The notes: generated by a model not told the origin, from the letters alone. A stretch of DNA of 64,000 nucleotides from Dactylonectria macrodidyma (GCA_020744425.1 JAGMUV010000015.1:186001-250000); one strand, 5' to 3'. Positions 26,151 through 38,712 are shown, numbered from the stretch's first letter. Made by a program: numbers and translations.

Positions 26151-29100
26151 TTAAATCAAGTTTGCCAGAAGCTTCTTCACGCCTCCTTTACTCCACGCTA
26201 CAACCTTCTCCTGATCACATGTCTCCCAGATTCTCCTCATCAGAGCGCTCACGACATCGGCCTCTTCGGCAGTCTCGCACGCAGAGCGCCGGGCGTCGAG
26301 CCAACTGAGGATGCCAAAGCGGGTGACGAGGGTGGTGCTGCCGCCATCGATGCAGGTGGCGCGATAGAGCAGCCGCAGGACGCGGGTGCGCAGGTTGAGG
26401 CGCAGGTAAGGGTTTCCGCCGAGGACCAGGACTTTCTCGAACCAGCGCTTCTTGTGGAAGACGCCGAGATCAAAGGGGGCCCGTAGACTGTCGAGGAGGT
26501 AGGCGAGCAGCCAGGTGATTTCGGTGTAGTACTTGTCGTCCTCAGACGGCTCGCCGTGGAGGATGTCGTGAGCCATGGGCAGCTTCTCGAGGGACCAGAT
26601 TGGGCCGCGAGTGAGGAACGAGTTGACCTTGGGATATAGCGGGTGCAGTGGGTTCTTGAGCACGTCCAAGGCGTGGATCGCGAACGCCGGAAACGCCGAG
26701 GGCACCGGGCCGATGTCAACTTGGCTCCGGGAGGATTCGGCCAGTTCGGAGAGCAAAAGCCAGACCTGGTCCTTTTCTTCGTACGACGACTCTTTGATCT
26801 TGGCCGCCATCTTGAGGATGTTGGTGAAGGCTTCCTTGCGGATGCTGATGTGAGTAGACAGGAGAAGGCGAATCAAGGCTGCTGCCCAGCCGTCTTCAAC
26901 CAAGTCTTCGACGTTTTTTGTGGTCCATTTGACTAAAGCGGCGTTGTCCTCCTTCTCCACGAACGACACATGCAGCATATCTTCCAGTTTTGAGAGATCT
27001 AGCTCCGAGCCGGTCTTACTGTGCTTGTCCACGACATCCTCCGCATCAGCCATTTCCTCGTCCTCATCCGCATGATCGGACTTGTCGGCCTTCTTGAGAC
27101 TCTTCAACTTGATGGTCTTTGGGAATTGCTCACTCATCCGCTTGTACAGAGCCTTGATGGCTGGCTTGGCGTGCTTCAGGCTGTATGACGCGTTGAAGTA
27201 AGAGGATAGAAACTTTGCCAGGGCCGCTTGTTCGTCAGGCTTAGCAGAACTCAAGAAATAGGATAGTTGTTCGACCATGGTCACGTTGAGCAGGGCGGTG
27301 GCGCCACTCGAGCGAGTTACACCACCTTCCTTCAGATATGTCTCCATCAAGTCGAGATACTTGATCGGGCTTGAAGCGCAGCGGCTGGCACAGTTGTCTA
27401 CGAAGGACCAGACTTTCTCAATCTGAGCGGTCTTCAATTCCGTCAACGTGCTCTGGAGTGCTTCGTACAAGGGCGTGAGCAAACTTGCCTTGGTAACTAG
27501 TTGGTTTTCCACGGCAACTGCGCCAAGAACTTGTTTGAGCTGATGGAATGGGAGCTCCCGGTTCTTCCCAGATGATATCCGTACGAGGGCCGTGTAAGGG
27601 GATGAAGCAGCTCCGTCGACGAGTTTATCGATCTTTGCGAACCATCGCATACCGGGGGAATAACTGGCGATGGAGACCAGATTCTCCAACTCCATAACGA
27701 GCAGCGATTCGTCCTCGGGGTTTTCGGTTTCCTGGTTCAGTTTCTTGAGGACTTCCGTAAAGAAGGGAGAGACATCAAAGTTGGCAGCGAGAGCCACTCG
27801 TGGAATCACCTCATAGTACAAGCGTATTAGGCGACTGGCCATAGTTCTGTGAAGGATGTTTTCGGCAGGTATGCCCTTGTATGACCGAACCACCTCCTTC
27901 ATGTCGGGAATTCGTTGGCAGAAGGCATCTACCAACCGTCGACGAGCTTCAGTCCAGCTGTTGTTCTTGGAATTTGGTGATTCGTCGTGCAGTTTTAAAG
28001 CCTCAGTCAGTTTCTCAAGAGCAACGATGAGGATCCTTGTTGCAAAGAAGGATGTAAGGTGAGACTTGGGAGACAGGCACCGGATAAGAACCTTCTGGTT
28101 GATGGGTAGAGGAATAAGATTGTCAAGGAGAACATAAGTCGGAGGCGGCGCTTTGGTAAAGCGTACTCGATCTCCAAATCGGGCTGGGAGAGGGATTCGC
28201 ATCGTGTTGAACAGGAAAGCGGCGTAGCCAATCCAAGTCATGGAGAGTTTCGGTTCGAAAGTGAAAGACCGGTTATTGAGGAAATACTTGTAGGTGAGTT
28301 CAGGAGCAGCCGTGAACATGGCCACGAGCAACTCGCTGTGCTTTAGGTTGGACCAGGGGCGAAGCTTTTGGGCAAACTCGGCCAGCACGAAATTGTAGAC
28401 TGGGACATCGTCTTTGTACTTATCAACCAAGAAGGCACCGTCCGAGCTACTAGATGCGCCTTGTCCAGCAACATCATCATCAGACACCTTAGGATACAGG
28501 CCCGTGGAAGGATACAACACGCCTGCACTTGGGTTGGTGCATACATAGGTGAGGAACTTATGGGCCTTGTAACTGACCGTCGAAGTTTCGTCTGTGGCGT
28601 CGCCGTCAGTGGAGTAGGTGTTCAGTGCTAAAAGTCGCATGAGGGTTCTGGTGTTGAAGCTTCGGAACTTGACTTCTCGGGGTATCTTGTCGTCCATCAA
28701 CACATGGGTCTTCAAAGACTCGAGAACCTCCAAAACAAGATAAGGAGGATCACTCTTGAGCAAGAAAGTTAGGTGGGACAAAACGTCCTTTTGTGTCAAC
28801 AACTCCTTTCTGCCATCTGATTGGAGATATTTTAAAAGGCTCAAGAAGAAGCGAACGGCGTTAGTTCTCACCGACGCCTTTCGCATCTCTTCAGGGCCAT
28901 CTCCCACGTGCCCGATTTCCAAATTTCTTCCAAGCGACGTTAATGTGAAATCTCGGGCTCGAAAGATGCGTTTCGCATAGGCACCGCCATCAAGGCAAAC
29001 GGCCTCGCGGAGCATGCGCAAGGTTGGTGAAAGAACGAAGCCTTTGTTTTTGTCTGATGATAGATTCTTGGAAAGCGACTTGAGCTGTCGTTCCTGGATG

Positions 29101-29598
29101 ATGGTCTGACAGATTCCGAGTCCATGGCGAACGAGGTGAAGCGAACCCGAGACGGCCTGGAGGAGTAAGGCTAGGACGACGGCAACGGATGACATTACCC
29201 CCTCATTCCCGACCTGCGCAGCAAAGGACCACATCTCCATGATGTCGACGAGGAAGACGGCATCTTCCGAGGTGTCTCTGGGTTTGACAGACTCGAGGTA
29301 CTGTTGCAGAATTTGCACGTTCGTTCGTCGATCTCCATCGTCGGAGACTATCTTGTCCAGAAGACCCTTGAAGGATTGAAGGCCTTAAAAAGGGAGGGTT
29401 AGCTTCTGAATGTATCCAGATCTTGAACGTCGACGTACCATGTCTCGCGTTCCGCAAGTCCTGGTCGAAGGTGAGGAGGTTGCGCAATTGGTCGGCTGAG
29501 GTCACCTCTTCGCTCGTAGGAGCTTCGTGGACGACCTTTTGGCGCTTCCGGTACGCGGCGGCACCATCATCGCCGTCGTTAGATATCCGTTTAACCAT
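26151..29598 (-). CDS. URB1: ribosome 60S biogenesis protein Urb1/Npa1
   Basis: Two exons on the minus strand (29598-29439 and 29383-26151) give 1130 residues. Urb1/Npa1 is a large nucleolar helical-repeat scaffold needed for early pre-60S particles. The protein begins MVKRISNDGDDGAAAYRKRQ, a basic acidic-patched tail, then the Npa1 N-terminal domain with FLVDIMEMWSFAAQ and RAVCLDGGAYAKRIFRARDF-like segments, and a long alpha-solenoid to the C-terminus. An acidic low-complexity stretch (DEDEEMADAEDVVDK) sits in the middle. Length is shorter than yeast Urb1 (about 1760 aa) but typical of filamentous fungal copies as far as I recall. The frame continues upstream to a TTG at 29709, but the first ATG is 29598. 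The 55-nt intron has a GCTAAC branch site and keeps frame. Confidence 0.88.
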
Positions 29599-32002
29599 GC
29601 TGAGAACCTTGCAGCTTGGCGCAACTTGAACCTGCTTAGAGCTTTTTGGCGATGAACTTCTTCGAGATTTTGGAATACTGCCGTAGCTGACCGCTGTCCC
29701 GCTTTCCAAATTGGGTGATGGTAGAAAGATCTGTGGGGTCTACGGCTTCAGAGTTAATCCGGGCCCAAAGTTACCGAGCCACATGCAGACTTCCCGTCCC
29801 CACTGCGGTGCGTCTATCTAACCGTATTGAAGCCACAGCTGAAAAGTAACGGACCCATCAGCTGCCGGCAGTTGCGCCACAACCGCATGTCAGCAGTAAA
29901 AATACAATAAAGGTGGTTTCCAACGTTTCGAGCTTTTTTAGAAACCTACCTAAGAGGCATCCGTAATCAGTCACGCCTTCACGTGGTGGGGGAATGAGAC
30001 AAGCTGCCACCCATCCTCAAAATTGCGCCCTCGGCTTTTGACTTTTCCCTTGGCGGATGGCAGATGGCGGATGGCAAAGAGCATCGCCACCTCGTGTTGC
30101 TAGCAGGTGCGGAGAATCGTTCAGCGCGATGCACGAGAAGCAGTGCAGAAGCGAGCCGCAGCCCGCATGTGATGCATGTGCAGATGGCGGCCTCCGCGCT
30201 CTCTAGACTCTGTGATCCAAGCTTCCAGTCCCGGCTCCTTCGACTGCTTATCCATGCCATCCCTGCTTGCACTCTCATCACTTCAACAACGAATCCGCTG
30301 GAAAACGCCGATTATTGGGAGGGAGGCAAAGTCAGGGGCACCTCCATCTTCAGCTTGGAGGGTGTTGAGGCCCTCCACCACGACTCGCCGCTGTGCTGGG
30401 TGGGTGATGTCTATCATCTCCCCCAGTATGCATCTCTGGAATGTCACTAGAGCAGTGCAGTAGAAGCAGCACGGGAGCGGACCGTCCGTCGATCAGTACG
30501 AGTCACCACCCGAATCGGATTTGTCAAGAGTTCGGTCCTAATTTTCAACAGTCGCTATTGGTGTTGATAGCACCCTCCTTTAGAACTCCCTAGCACAAGG
30601 CCAGCCAGTCTGTAACCCTCCATGCCTTTGTGAAGCCGTTCAATTACTTTACGCCGGGCCCTTCATCTGTACCGCCTAATCCTCTCTAGGCACCGTTTTA
30701 GGTGCCATGTGTGTGTTCTATATGAGAATGTCGCATGTATACTACACGAGGACGTGTTAGGGTTGGGGATGGTAGGTTATGAGTAAGCGGCAACGCATGA
30801 ACAACCCAATGAAAACCTCACGGGTGGCATTTTTGAGACAAAATGAGGGCGCAGCAACAAATACGTGGAAGGTATTGCTGCGGCTGACAGAATGATCAGT
30901 GAGTCGCATAATAAACAACACCGCAGAGATGGCTGTATTAGGAACGGTTGGTTGTTTTTCTGCATTTCTATGGAAATTTTTCACGTTCCAGCTGAATCGT
31001 GCGTTGACACCCGAGGACTTCGGGGACAAAAGGTGGGCTTCGCCTTGTTAGCACCCTCCGCTGAGGCAACATCCCCCTCACCTCCATCGATTTTCTCGGT
31101 TTGCACATCCGCTGAAAGACATCGCTGGGTCTCCCGGTTTGGTGAACCCGAACCTGTTCCGGGATTCATGAAACAGCTCGGACACCGTTTTTAGATGAAA
31201 GACGCGCTGTGGGATGAAGTGCCCTGCCCAAAGCGGCAATCAGGGACAGCACGGGCTACAGAGCAGCGCATGATGGACACAGATACAGGTCGTCGTTGAA
31301 GCTCCCACGTTTCAATGGGGATTCCCGTGGACGCGCCGGGCTCCCTGTCGCGACAAGTTACATCGACATGGGACCAGCCAACGTGCGGGAAAGCGATTTG
31401 GTGCGAGACGGGAGGCGAGCGGCGTGAGGAGATGATGGATTCGGTAGCCCTTGTCCCCAGAGGCGCGATCTGCCAATCAACTAGGGAGCCGGGGATGGAG
31501 ACCAAACCAACGGTGCAGCCCAAAAAAAGAAACCGAACTGGCATGTCACGTCAGAGGTCCGGGGATAAACAGAGCCACTGACTGGGTGAGAGGAGCCAGG
31601 GTGGGAAATAACCCGACGAAGAGAAATGTGACGAGTGCGCGCGTGTGTGAGGTATCATGAATCTCACGCACACCTACCTCCCACCCTATTAGTTATCTAC
31701 CCACTCAGATAGGTATCTAAGTAGGTGCCTGGCCGGGTTAGTAGTTGGGTACTTAGGTACTAAGTCGTAAACATCCCTAGAAGATATCAAATAGTTCGAC
31801 AAGAAAGAAGTCAGGGATTGATTGCAAGGTAGCCAATGCATTCCCCAGTCAAAGAACGGGTTGCCACACCCAGAGACAGCTTGTTTCCCGCTGCATCAGG
31901 TCTTGGAGAAGTAATGGTGTTCCTGTTCACTCGGGCATCCAGCAACCAAGCAGCCAAGTACCCAATCAAACAAACATCAGCCATGTCTTCTGTCGGCTCA
32001 TG

Positions 32003-32030
32003 TTCGTTGTTCGTTGTTCGTTGTTCGTTG
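32003..32030 (+). repeat. 7-bp tandem repeat, four copies
   Basis: The unit ttcgttg is repeated four times without mismatch in non-coding DNA. It is a simple-sequence microsatellite. Confidence 0.92.
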
Positions 32031-32836
32031 TAATGTGCGGGTCTGTATCATCGTGGGAGACCAGCGTTCGCATTGCTGTGAGATTTTGGTTCGTGCCCTA
32101 CGTACATGGCCGACGTCATTAGATGGGTTTTCAAGCATTGACCTGCAGGCAGGTACTGATCTACAATTGTGCCGTCGTACTGGACTGGCACCTGCCCCGT
32201 GCTATTGTTCTATTCTTTCCACGCTGAATGCGCCCACTTTCGACTCATATCACGCACACACAAACACGAGCCTCTAGTCCAATCTTCTCTTTTTTTTTCT
32301 TACCTACGAGATTTTCTGTTTGACAGCGTGACGGCACACAGCCTCGACAAAGGAGCTCGACCCAGTCATCTCACAGCTCTAGCCAATACCGATGCAGCGC
32401 GAGACCCCCTCCACGGGGTTGTGGCAAAGGCCGCCGCTGTCTAAGAGTAGTGGTGAAGTAGCGCCAGCCAACCAGGACGACGAAGAGGCCAAGGACGACG
32501 AGAAGACGGATGCACGACATCGACTCGCTGGGCTTGTTGCACCCTTCTTCCTCGACGAGGGGAGTCAGCGAGCGAGCGAGCGACCCACTGACTATTAGGT
32601 GCCCTACCACAAGATGGCACAGATACACCGTAATAGGTGCGCAGTGCTATGGGAGAGCGAGTATCCCGTCGTGTCCCCTGTCCCATCCTTGTGTCCCTTG
32701 TTTCTCTTGTTTCCCTGTGGGCCGTTGTTTCTGGCTGACCCTGGTCCGAAACCTGAGACTGGGAAGCTGACCACAACCTACGAGATAGCAGGCACTGGGC
32801 GCGACCTGCAACACCCCTGGCGGGTGTAAGGGAAAC

Positions 32837-32905
32837 CTGCTACAAGAACAAACTTGGAAGACAAGCTGCTGCAAGAACAAACCCGGAAGACGACCTGCTA
32901 CAAAG
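32837..32905 (+). repeat. 29-bp imperfect tandem repeat, about 2.4 copies
   Basis: Two 29-base units (32837-32865 and 32866-32894) differ at a handful of positions, and a third begins at 32895 for 11 bases. The shared core is caagaacaaac followed by ggaagac. This is a small minisatellite in non-coding DNA. Confidence 0.85.
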
Positions 32906-33748
32906 CTAGAAAGGCAACCCTGGCGGGCGGCGTGCGAGGTGTGGAGCGCTAGCATCGTCGCGGCCGCATCCACACGCGTCTTCTAAGCGCCGACTGGCCG
33001 GACATCCACCGGACCACCCCGGCCCATCACCTGCGCCATGATGGCATCCGACGCCCTCGTCCACTCGATTGCCGTCGTTGGCATTCGCATCTTGATGCCC
33101 GGCTGCCGCCCGTTCTCCAAGGTAATTCGAGAGAGGAAAAAAGGATGGGCGTCTCGTCGCAGCTGTGCGCCGTGGGCCGCGAAATGGGCCAAATGGCTGG
33201 CCTGCTGCATCTGCAGGCTGCATCTACATGGCTACCGACAGGCTACCCAGCACATCTGCATCTGCAACCTGCGCCGCTTCTTGCTTGTCCTTGAATTTCG
33301 TTCGCTCTATTTACTTGAATCCGTTCCAATACTTGTATCTGCTGGTTCGCCGCCGCCGCCGCCGCTTCCTCCGCCGCCTGCACCGCGCTGCACGCACACA
33401 CGACGCATCCACGACGCATCCACGCACCCACCTTTTGCACCGCACGGGAACCACACATCCTATCCCGTTCTGTCCTCTCCTTTGTGCTGCCCTATCCCAT
33501 TCCTCTCTTTTGCAGTTTCTGCCTTGTTTTCTTGATTTTTTTCTCTCGGCTCTTTGACCTTGTTCAGCTGGGCTGTCTCATACATATCTACCGGTATACT
33601 CTAATTCACCTTACCCGTTCCCACTCCGTCGTCCTGCGTCTTGCCTCTGCGTCTTCGGGTGGCACTTCGTTTTCCCACTCCGCCTCTTCTCTCGTTTGTT
33701 GGTCGAACTAGGCATGACAGCTTTCGCCTCCGCCGGAACTACCGCAGC

Positions 33749-35497
33749 ATGACAGTCGCCGATGCTCGCGGCGCAGAAGCCCCCTGGACTTCATGGCTCC
33801 GCCTCTGCTGCATGTCCCCGGCCTCTTCCAATGAGACATACGGCCGTAAGTCATTGTTTACTACTACTTCTACACACGACCTCTCGTGGCCCTTAGGCAA
33901 ATTGGGTGACGACGAGTTGCTGATGGACCAAGACGAAAAACTTCCCCAAGACACCATCATTTACAGTCAACCCACACACCATCCCCGTCCCATGGCTGCG
34001 CCAGAGATGGGTTCTCATCACCGAAATGTGCTTGAGAAGGCTCCCCCTCGTAGCAATGTTGGACCCAAGCCCAAGAAGAGGCGCTTCCTGTCACTCTCAT
34101 CATCATCATCAACCTCACGCCGACCGATCATTTCGGCTCCTTCCAACTTCCAGCACATCAGTTCTGCCTCTCCCAAATTCCCTGAGCCGGCACAGCCGCG
34201 AAACCCAAAACTCCGTCCCGCCAAGCCATTGCGCCGTCGCTCTTTTCGCCCACTGGAACTGAGCATCTCCTCGCCAAACAACAAGCCCTCGCCGCTCCTC
34301 CCTCACTTTGAGATGCTCACCACACCCGGCATCATCTATGACCCGAACGAGACCGAGAATATGTCAGAAGACATGTTCGAAACTCCGAGGACTCCAGACC
34401 AATCCGAGAAGCCACTGGTGAGGGAACTGGGGTCGCCATTTACACCTGTTCGGTCGGTAAAGCGGCCCGCGGAGGACTCCACACCGTCGTATACTTCAGA
34501 CCGGATTGAAGCGTCTTGGGAGAAATCGCCAGCGGGGCAACATTCTCTCGAACACCAGAGAAGCTTTTCATCTACATCGTTTCACTTCCCTCGCAAACAC
34601 ATCAGCGACTCCGACAGCTCCCCATTCACAATACACGAGGATGAGATCCCGCCTCTGATTCCACCCAAGGCTCGCGGCCGAAGCCGGGCTTACACTGCGC
34701 CCGATGTGGAAACGATCAAAGAGAGAGTCGCCAGTGCGATGCTTGAGGTGGAGAAGCTCCAGAAGCAGATCGACGATGTCATCGAGCGACAGAGTCTGTA
34801 CAGCGTTAGCCGGCCAACGACGTCCCACTCTGTGGCTAACACGACACATGGTGAGGCTCTCGCGGTCTTACCTAGTCTTGTCGCCCATCTGCTAACGAGC
34901 CGCCCAGACTTGGAGCCGATGCCTTCCATCCCCGCGTTGCCGCCGGCGGCTCCGTCTTTTGCTGAGCGGCTCAACTCTGAAATTGTTCGCCCGCATACGG
35001 CCCCGATCAAATCTCCCACCCCAGCTCATCGACGAGCCAAGACAGCCGGCGATGCTGCACCTTCCAGTCCTCACACGCCTTCTCCTCGAGCGCGGAAGGA
35101 TGACAGACCGCTTCCACCCCCTTTGCCTCTTGTACTCCGACCTCCGTTGAGGAAGAAGAAATCCTTCTCTCGGGTGTCCAACTGGCTCTTCCCTGGCGCT
35201 GAGCCGAGCGGCGAGACGACCCTCGGCTGTGTCACCAACCTTCCCCGTCCGGTCACGGGCAAGGACGGCTTCTACCAATGTGTCTCGCAGGGCGAGTCAC
35301 GAGGTCGACGCCAAAGCACCGATTCTTTCGGCACCGTCACCACTTGGGAGACGGACGACGACCGGACGTTCCCGTCGACTTGGTCGCCCGGCAGCACGGC
35401 GGTGACCAAGGCCGACGAGTCCCTTATTCCTCGGGCGGCCGCTTTCGGCCGGACCGACGCCTACCTCCGGCGCACGAGCGTCGGGGTTGCTGTTTGA
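33749..35497 (+). CDS. Ser/Pro-rich protein of unknown function with a short coiled coil
   Basis: The frame from ATG 33749 gives 582 residues. The open frame extends upstream only to TTG at 33641. I do not recognise a family. The protein is rich in Ser, Pro, Arg and Lys with a KKRRFLSLSSSSS tract, many SP/TP sites (possible phosphorylation), and a predicted coiled coil near residues 316-351 (VEKLQKQIDDVIERQ). The conserved-looking C-terminus includes FSRVSNWLFPG and DSFGTVTTWETDDD. A perfect GTAAGT donor at 33846 and TTAG acceptor at 33896 bound a 51-nt segment that is in frame and has no stop, so a 565-residue spliced form is equally possible. It is probably cytosolic or nuclear; no signal peptide or membrane helix was seen. 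Confidence 0.75.
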   Translation: MTVADARGAEAPWTSWLRLCCMSPASSNETYGRKSLFTTTSTHDLSWPLGKLGDDELLMDQDEKLPQDTIIYSQPTHHPRPMAAPEMGSHHRNVLEKAPPRSNVGPKPKKRRFLSLSSSSSTSRRPIISAPSNFQHISSASPKFPEPAQPRNPKLRPAKPLRRRSFRPLELSISSPNNKPSPLLPHFEMLTTPGIIYDPNETENMSEDMFETPRTPDQSEKPLVRELGSPFTPVRSVKRPAEDSTPSYTSDRIEASWEKSPAGQHSLEHQRSFSSTSFHFPRKHISDSDSSPFTIHEDEIPPLIPPKARGRSRAYTAPDVETIKERVASAMLEVEKLQKQIDDVIERQSLYSVSRPTTSHSVANTTHGEALAVLPSLVAHLLTSRPDLEPMPSIPALPPAAPSFAERLNSEIVRPHTAPIKSPTPAHRRAKTAGDAAPSSPHTPSPRARKDDRPLPPPLPLVLRPPLRKKKSFSRVSNWLFPGAEPSGETTLGCVTNLPRPVTGKDGFYQCVSQGESRGRRQSTDSFGTVTTWETDDDRTFPSTWSPGSTAVTKADESLIPRAAAFGRTDAYLRRTSVGVAV

Positions 35498-37744
35498 AGC
35501 ATTCTTTCTACTGAGATTCTTTCTCTTTTTGCAAATTTAATGTGTACAATCAGGCTTGATGATACCACTGTACCATACGACGTGTCGGGCCGCTGATAGC
35601 TAGACTATGACGGCGGCATGCTTGGACCAATGTAAATAATCATGAGGAACATGGCCATGAGGATTTTTAACTATTAGATGGGGCGGGCAGGGTTGTCTGG
35701 GCGGGTTGGGCTTTTTGCTCCAAAATTTGCCCCGGGCGGGCTGGGATTTTAAACAACGGCGCGAGAGGGGCATGGATAAGATGATGGGGATCAAGGATAA
35801 GATGGACGAGATGGATGAGACAAAGGAGGATCTTGTCCTTATGAATACCGGATACAAGGCATCTTAGAGATGCGAATTCTTATAAAGCAAGGCAGTGGGG
35901 GGAGACTGGCCATCAGTCAGCATGCCATCCATGACTGAGAGCTTACACCTGCTTCGTGTTAGTGTGTGTAATCGACGACCCAGTGAAAGAGTCAACCAGT
36001 CAACCAGTCCCGCATCGCCCAGCCTGGACTACCGATGCACGGACGGCCGGTCTTTTGCGGGCCGGGAGAGACCAGTCTCAGTGAGTCTAAGTGAGTGTGC
36101 AAGGTAGTATCTGAAATGCGGAGAAATCAAACGGCGTCGGCGTCTCAGATTGAGAGTGTGGAAGGAGGCTTACAACGCCATACATACGTAGTGCGTTGAC
36201 ATTATTAACATTAGAGTCTTTTTCAGTCCACGGCCTCTGTTCTCAATGTGGGGTCTCTCGCGGAGCCGCTCTCGAGATGCGGTTGTGCGTGCATATGTGA
36301 GAGCGGACAGAGGGCTATAGTTTTGCTGACCCCATGGCCTAGTGCGATGTCACTACCGCGTCTCGACTCTCGACAGGCCTGAATAGACTGAATTGCGGAT
36401 TACATAACAGAGGCTGGAAATTTAGACGGGTTTGACTAAGTTGCGAGAAATTGCAGAAGCGAAGTATGAATGGCTTGCCGAGTCTGCGTGGTTAATTCGA
36501 TGAACAAGGCAAGAGGGTTGTCGAGCCGACACTAGGAGTACCAACCTCCTAGGTCAGTAGGGCCCTACGCACGTTACTGTGCATGGAGGCGTTCGCCGGC
36601 AACCGAGGAGGATCTTGCATGTGTATTTCTCTTGGCTAGGGTTTGACGGCCAGGCGGGGGTTGTCCTCATTATTCTTCGATTACATACATGTAGTCATTA
36701 TGTAGGCCATATTTCCCAGCTTCGGCACCCTCGGCGAAGCTGCAAGCCAAGACGAATCTTGCTGAACCGAGATCATGGTGTTGGTATACCGTATGGCCTG
36801 GGACTGGGTTGTTTGGTTCGTCTAGAACCAACCCAGTCCCTACACTAGCAGTACCTACCTGACCAATGTTCACCTGTGGCTCTTTTGCGGCATTGCAAAT
36901 GCAACCGTAAGCAAGCCCGGGATCGAAACCATATCTTTACCATGTATAATATTTCGTATTTGAGTTTCCTTGGCAACTCGGCGTATAGTCTAAGATCCCG
37001 CATCACTATGTCGTAGCGGAACGGCGTCGGAGAGGCGACCCCGGCCAAGTGGGCACTCCAGCTCGGCATCCTTGGCCACGATTGGCTCGCGAATCCATCA
37101 CCACCATGACAAACGACGACTAAGCCAGGCCGTCCTGATGAGCAATAAACCAAAAAGTCACGACCCACGGCTGAGTCCTCGATGACATTCTGCATAGTCG
37201 ACCTTGTCCATGCAATCCAAACGGCATGTGCCCCCCCCCGCCGGCCTCGCTGCCGGAGCCATCTCAGCAGTCTATCAGCGCTGCCGAACCGACCTAGGAT
37301 GGCATGGGCTTGGAAGCAAGGGTCTTTTTTTTTCCCGCCCGTTGCAACGTACTGACTTACAAACCATCGGTGAGATGTCAAACACCACTGCGTCATTGGA
37401 GTTGTGCGCAAGCATCGTCGTCTCCACGTTCCCACTCCGAACTTGGGCCATGGCCACACCTCCCCTCCTCGGCCTCGAGCCGTCTGCGGAGATTAGGCCC
37501 GACTTGCATGAAGGAATCAGGACCGTTGGACTATGCCACAAGGTGAATTAAGCTTGCCGAGACATTACCAACGGCCGTGGCCAAATTCTGCAAGGTGGAC
37601 TCGCGAGCTGTAAGCCGGCCCAAGTATATATAGACCGAGAAGAGTCCTCCTTGGATTCAACTCACTCCCAAGGCACTCCGGGTCATCAACATAGAGCATC
37701 AATCTCCTCCAGCCAACAGTCAACCCCTCAACTTCTTCTTGAAA
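35498..37744. other. 2.2 kb intergenic region
   Basis: No gene is supported. Frames on both strands around 36845-37550 are short shadows of each other and lack family motifs. The last 130 bases carry the TATA element and leader of the hydrolase gene. Confidence 0.55.
37625..37632 (+). promoter_or_regulatory. TATA box of the isochorismatase-like gene
   Basis: The sequence tatatata sits 113 bases before the ATG at 37745 in otherwise mixed-composition DNA, a reasonable distance for a TATA element with a leader of about 80 bases. The leader contains CAAC-rich and CT-rich sequence as in strongly expressed fungal genes. Confidence 0.6.
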
Positions 37745-38712
37745 ATGAAGTTCCCTTCCTTCTTGGCCGTCGGCCTCTTCTCGGCCGTTGCCCTCGCCAC
37801 CAAGCACACCAAGGGTTCGTCCATCACTATCTTGAAGAGTTTCAAGGAAATGCCCTCCTAACACTCATCTCACAGGCCCTAAGTATGAGCGACTTGACAA
37901 GGCCGATGCTGTAAGTTGAGCTCCCAGTCCAGCCTGCATGGCAGCACCAGAGGGCATAGAACTAACTAACGTCAACTCAGCTTCTCCTCGTTGTTGATAT
38001 CCAGGAGGGCCTCTACCAGATCGCCCGTGACTTCGACCCTACCCTCTACCGGGACCAGGCTCTTGCTCACGCCGCTCTCGGCAAGGTCTTCGACCTCCCC
38101 GTCGTCATGACCACCTCTGCCGACCAAGGTATGCAACGCCATCCTTGATTTCGTCTTCACAGACGAGGCCATGCGAACATGCATGGGTCCGTTTGGTACC
38201 TGCATAAAACGCGAAACTAACCATGCATCTCAACAGGCCCCAACGGTCCTCTGGCTCGTGAGATCCTCGAGATGTACCCCAACAGCCCCCTCGTCCAGCG
38301 CCAGGGCGAGGTCAATGCCTGGGACAACGAGGAGTTCCGCAACACGGTCCGCTCGTACAACCGCTCCCAGATCATCATGGCCGGCATCACCACCGACGTC
38401 TGCACCACCTTCTTGGCCCTGTCCCTGCGCGAGGAGGGCTACTCTGTCTGGGCCAACGCCGAGGCCTCTGGCACCAACTCTGCCCTCGTTCGCGAGATCT
38501 CCAACGACCGCATGGCCAACGCCGGTGTCCAGATCGTCTCCCTCTTCTCCATCGTCTGCGACCTCATGCGCGACTGGCGCAACACCCCCGGCGCTAAGGA
38601 GCTCATCCCCTGGTTGAACAAGTACTACCCCGTCTGGGGCTGGCTCGCTCGCACCCACGCCGCCGCCGTCTCCAACGGCACCATCCTGCCCGGTGAGGAC
38701 ACCCTCATCTAA
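37745..38712 (+). CDS. secreted isochorismatase-family (YcaC-like) hydrolase
   Basis: Four exons (37745-37814, 37876-37910, 37981-38128, 38237-38712) give 242 residues. The N-terminus MKFPSFLAVGLFSAVALA is a classical signal peptide, so the product should enter the secretory pathway. The mature part is an isochorismatase-like cysteine hydrolase: LLLVVDIQEGL carries the catalytic Asp and GITTDVCTTFLAL the nucleophilic Cys. The segments GPNGPL, NAWDNEEF, NDRMANAGVQIV and RDWRN closely resemble bacterial YcaC-type hydrolases rather than true isochorismatases. The physiological substrate of this subgroup is unknown. One N-glycosylation sequon is present (NGT near the C-terminus). I did not place the third catalytic residue (Lys) with certainty. 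Each intron keeps frame; exon 2 is only 35 nt. Confidence 0.92.

Larger units (their letters stand above)
29599..33748. other. 4.1 kb gene-free region
   Basis: Only short frames without family signals were found. The left part is the URB1 promoter, including a CACGTG at 29980-29985. The centre holds TAGGTA-type short repeats (about 31660-31770) and two tandem repeats listed separately. The right end, from about 33280, is a pyrimidine-rich leader of the plus-strand gene at 33749, with a GCC5 run at 33349-33363. Confidence 0.55.
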
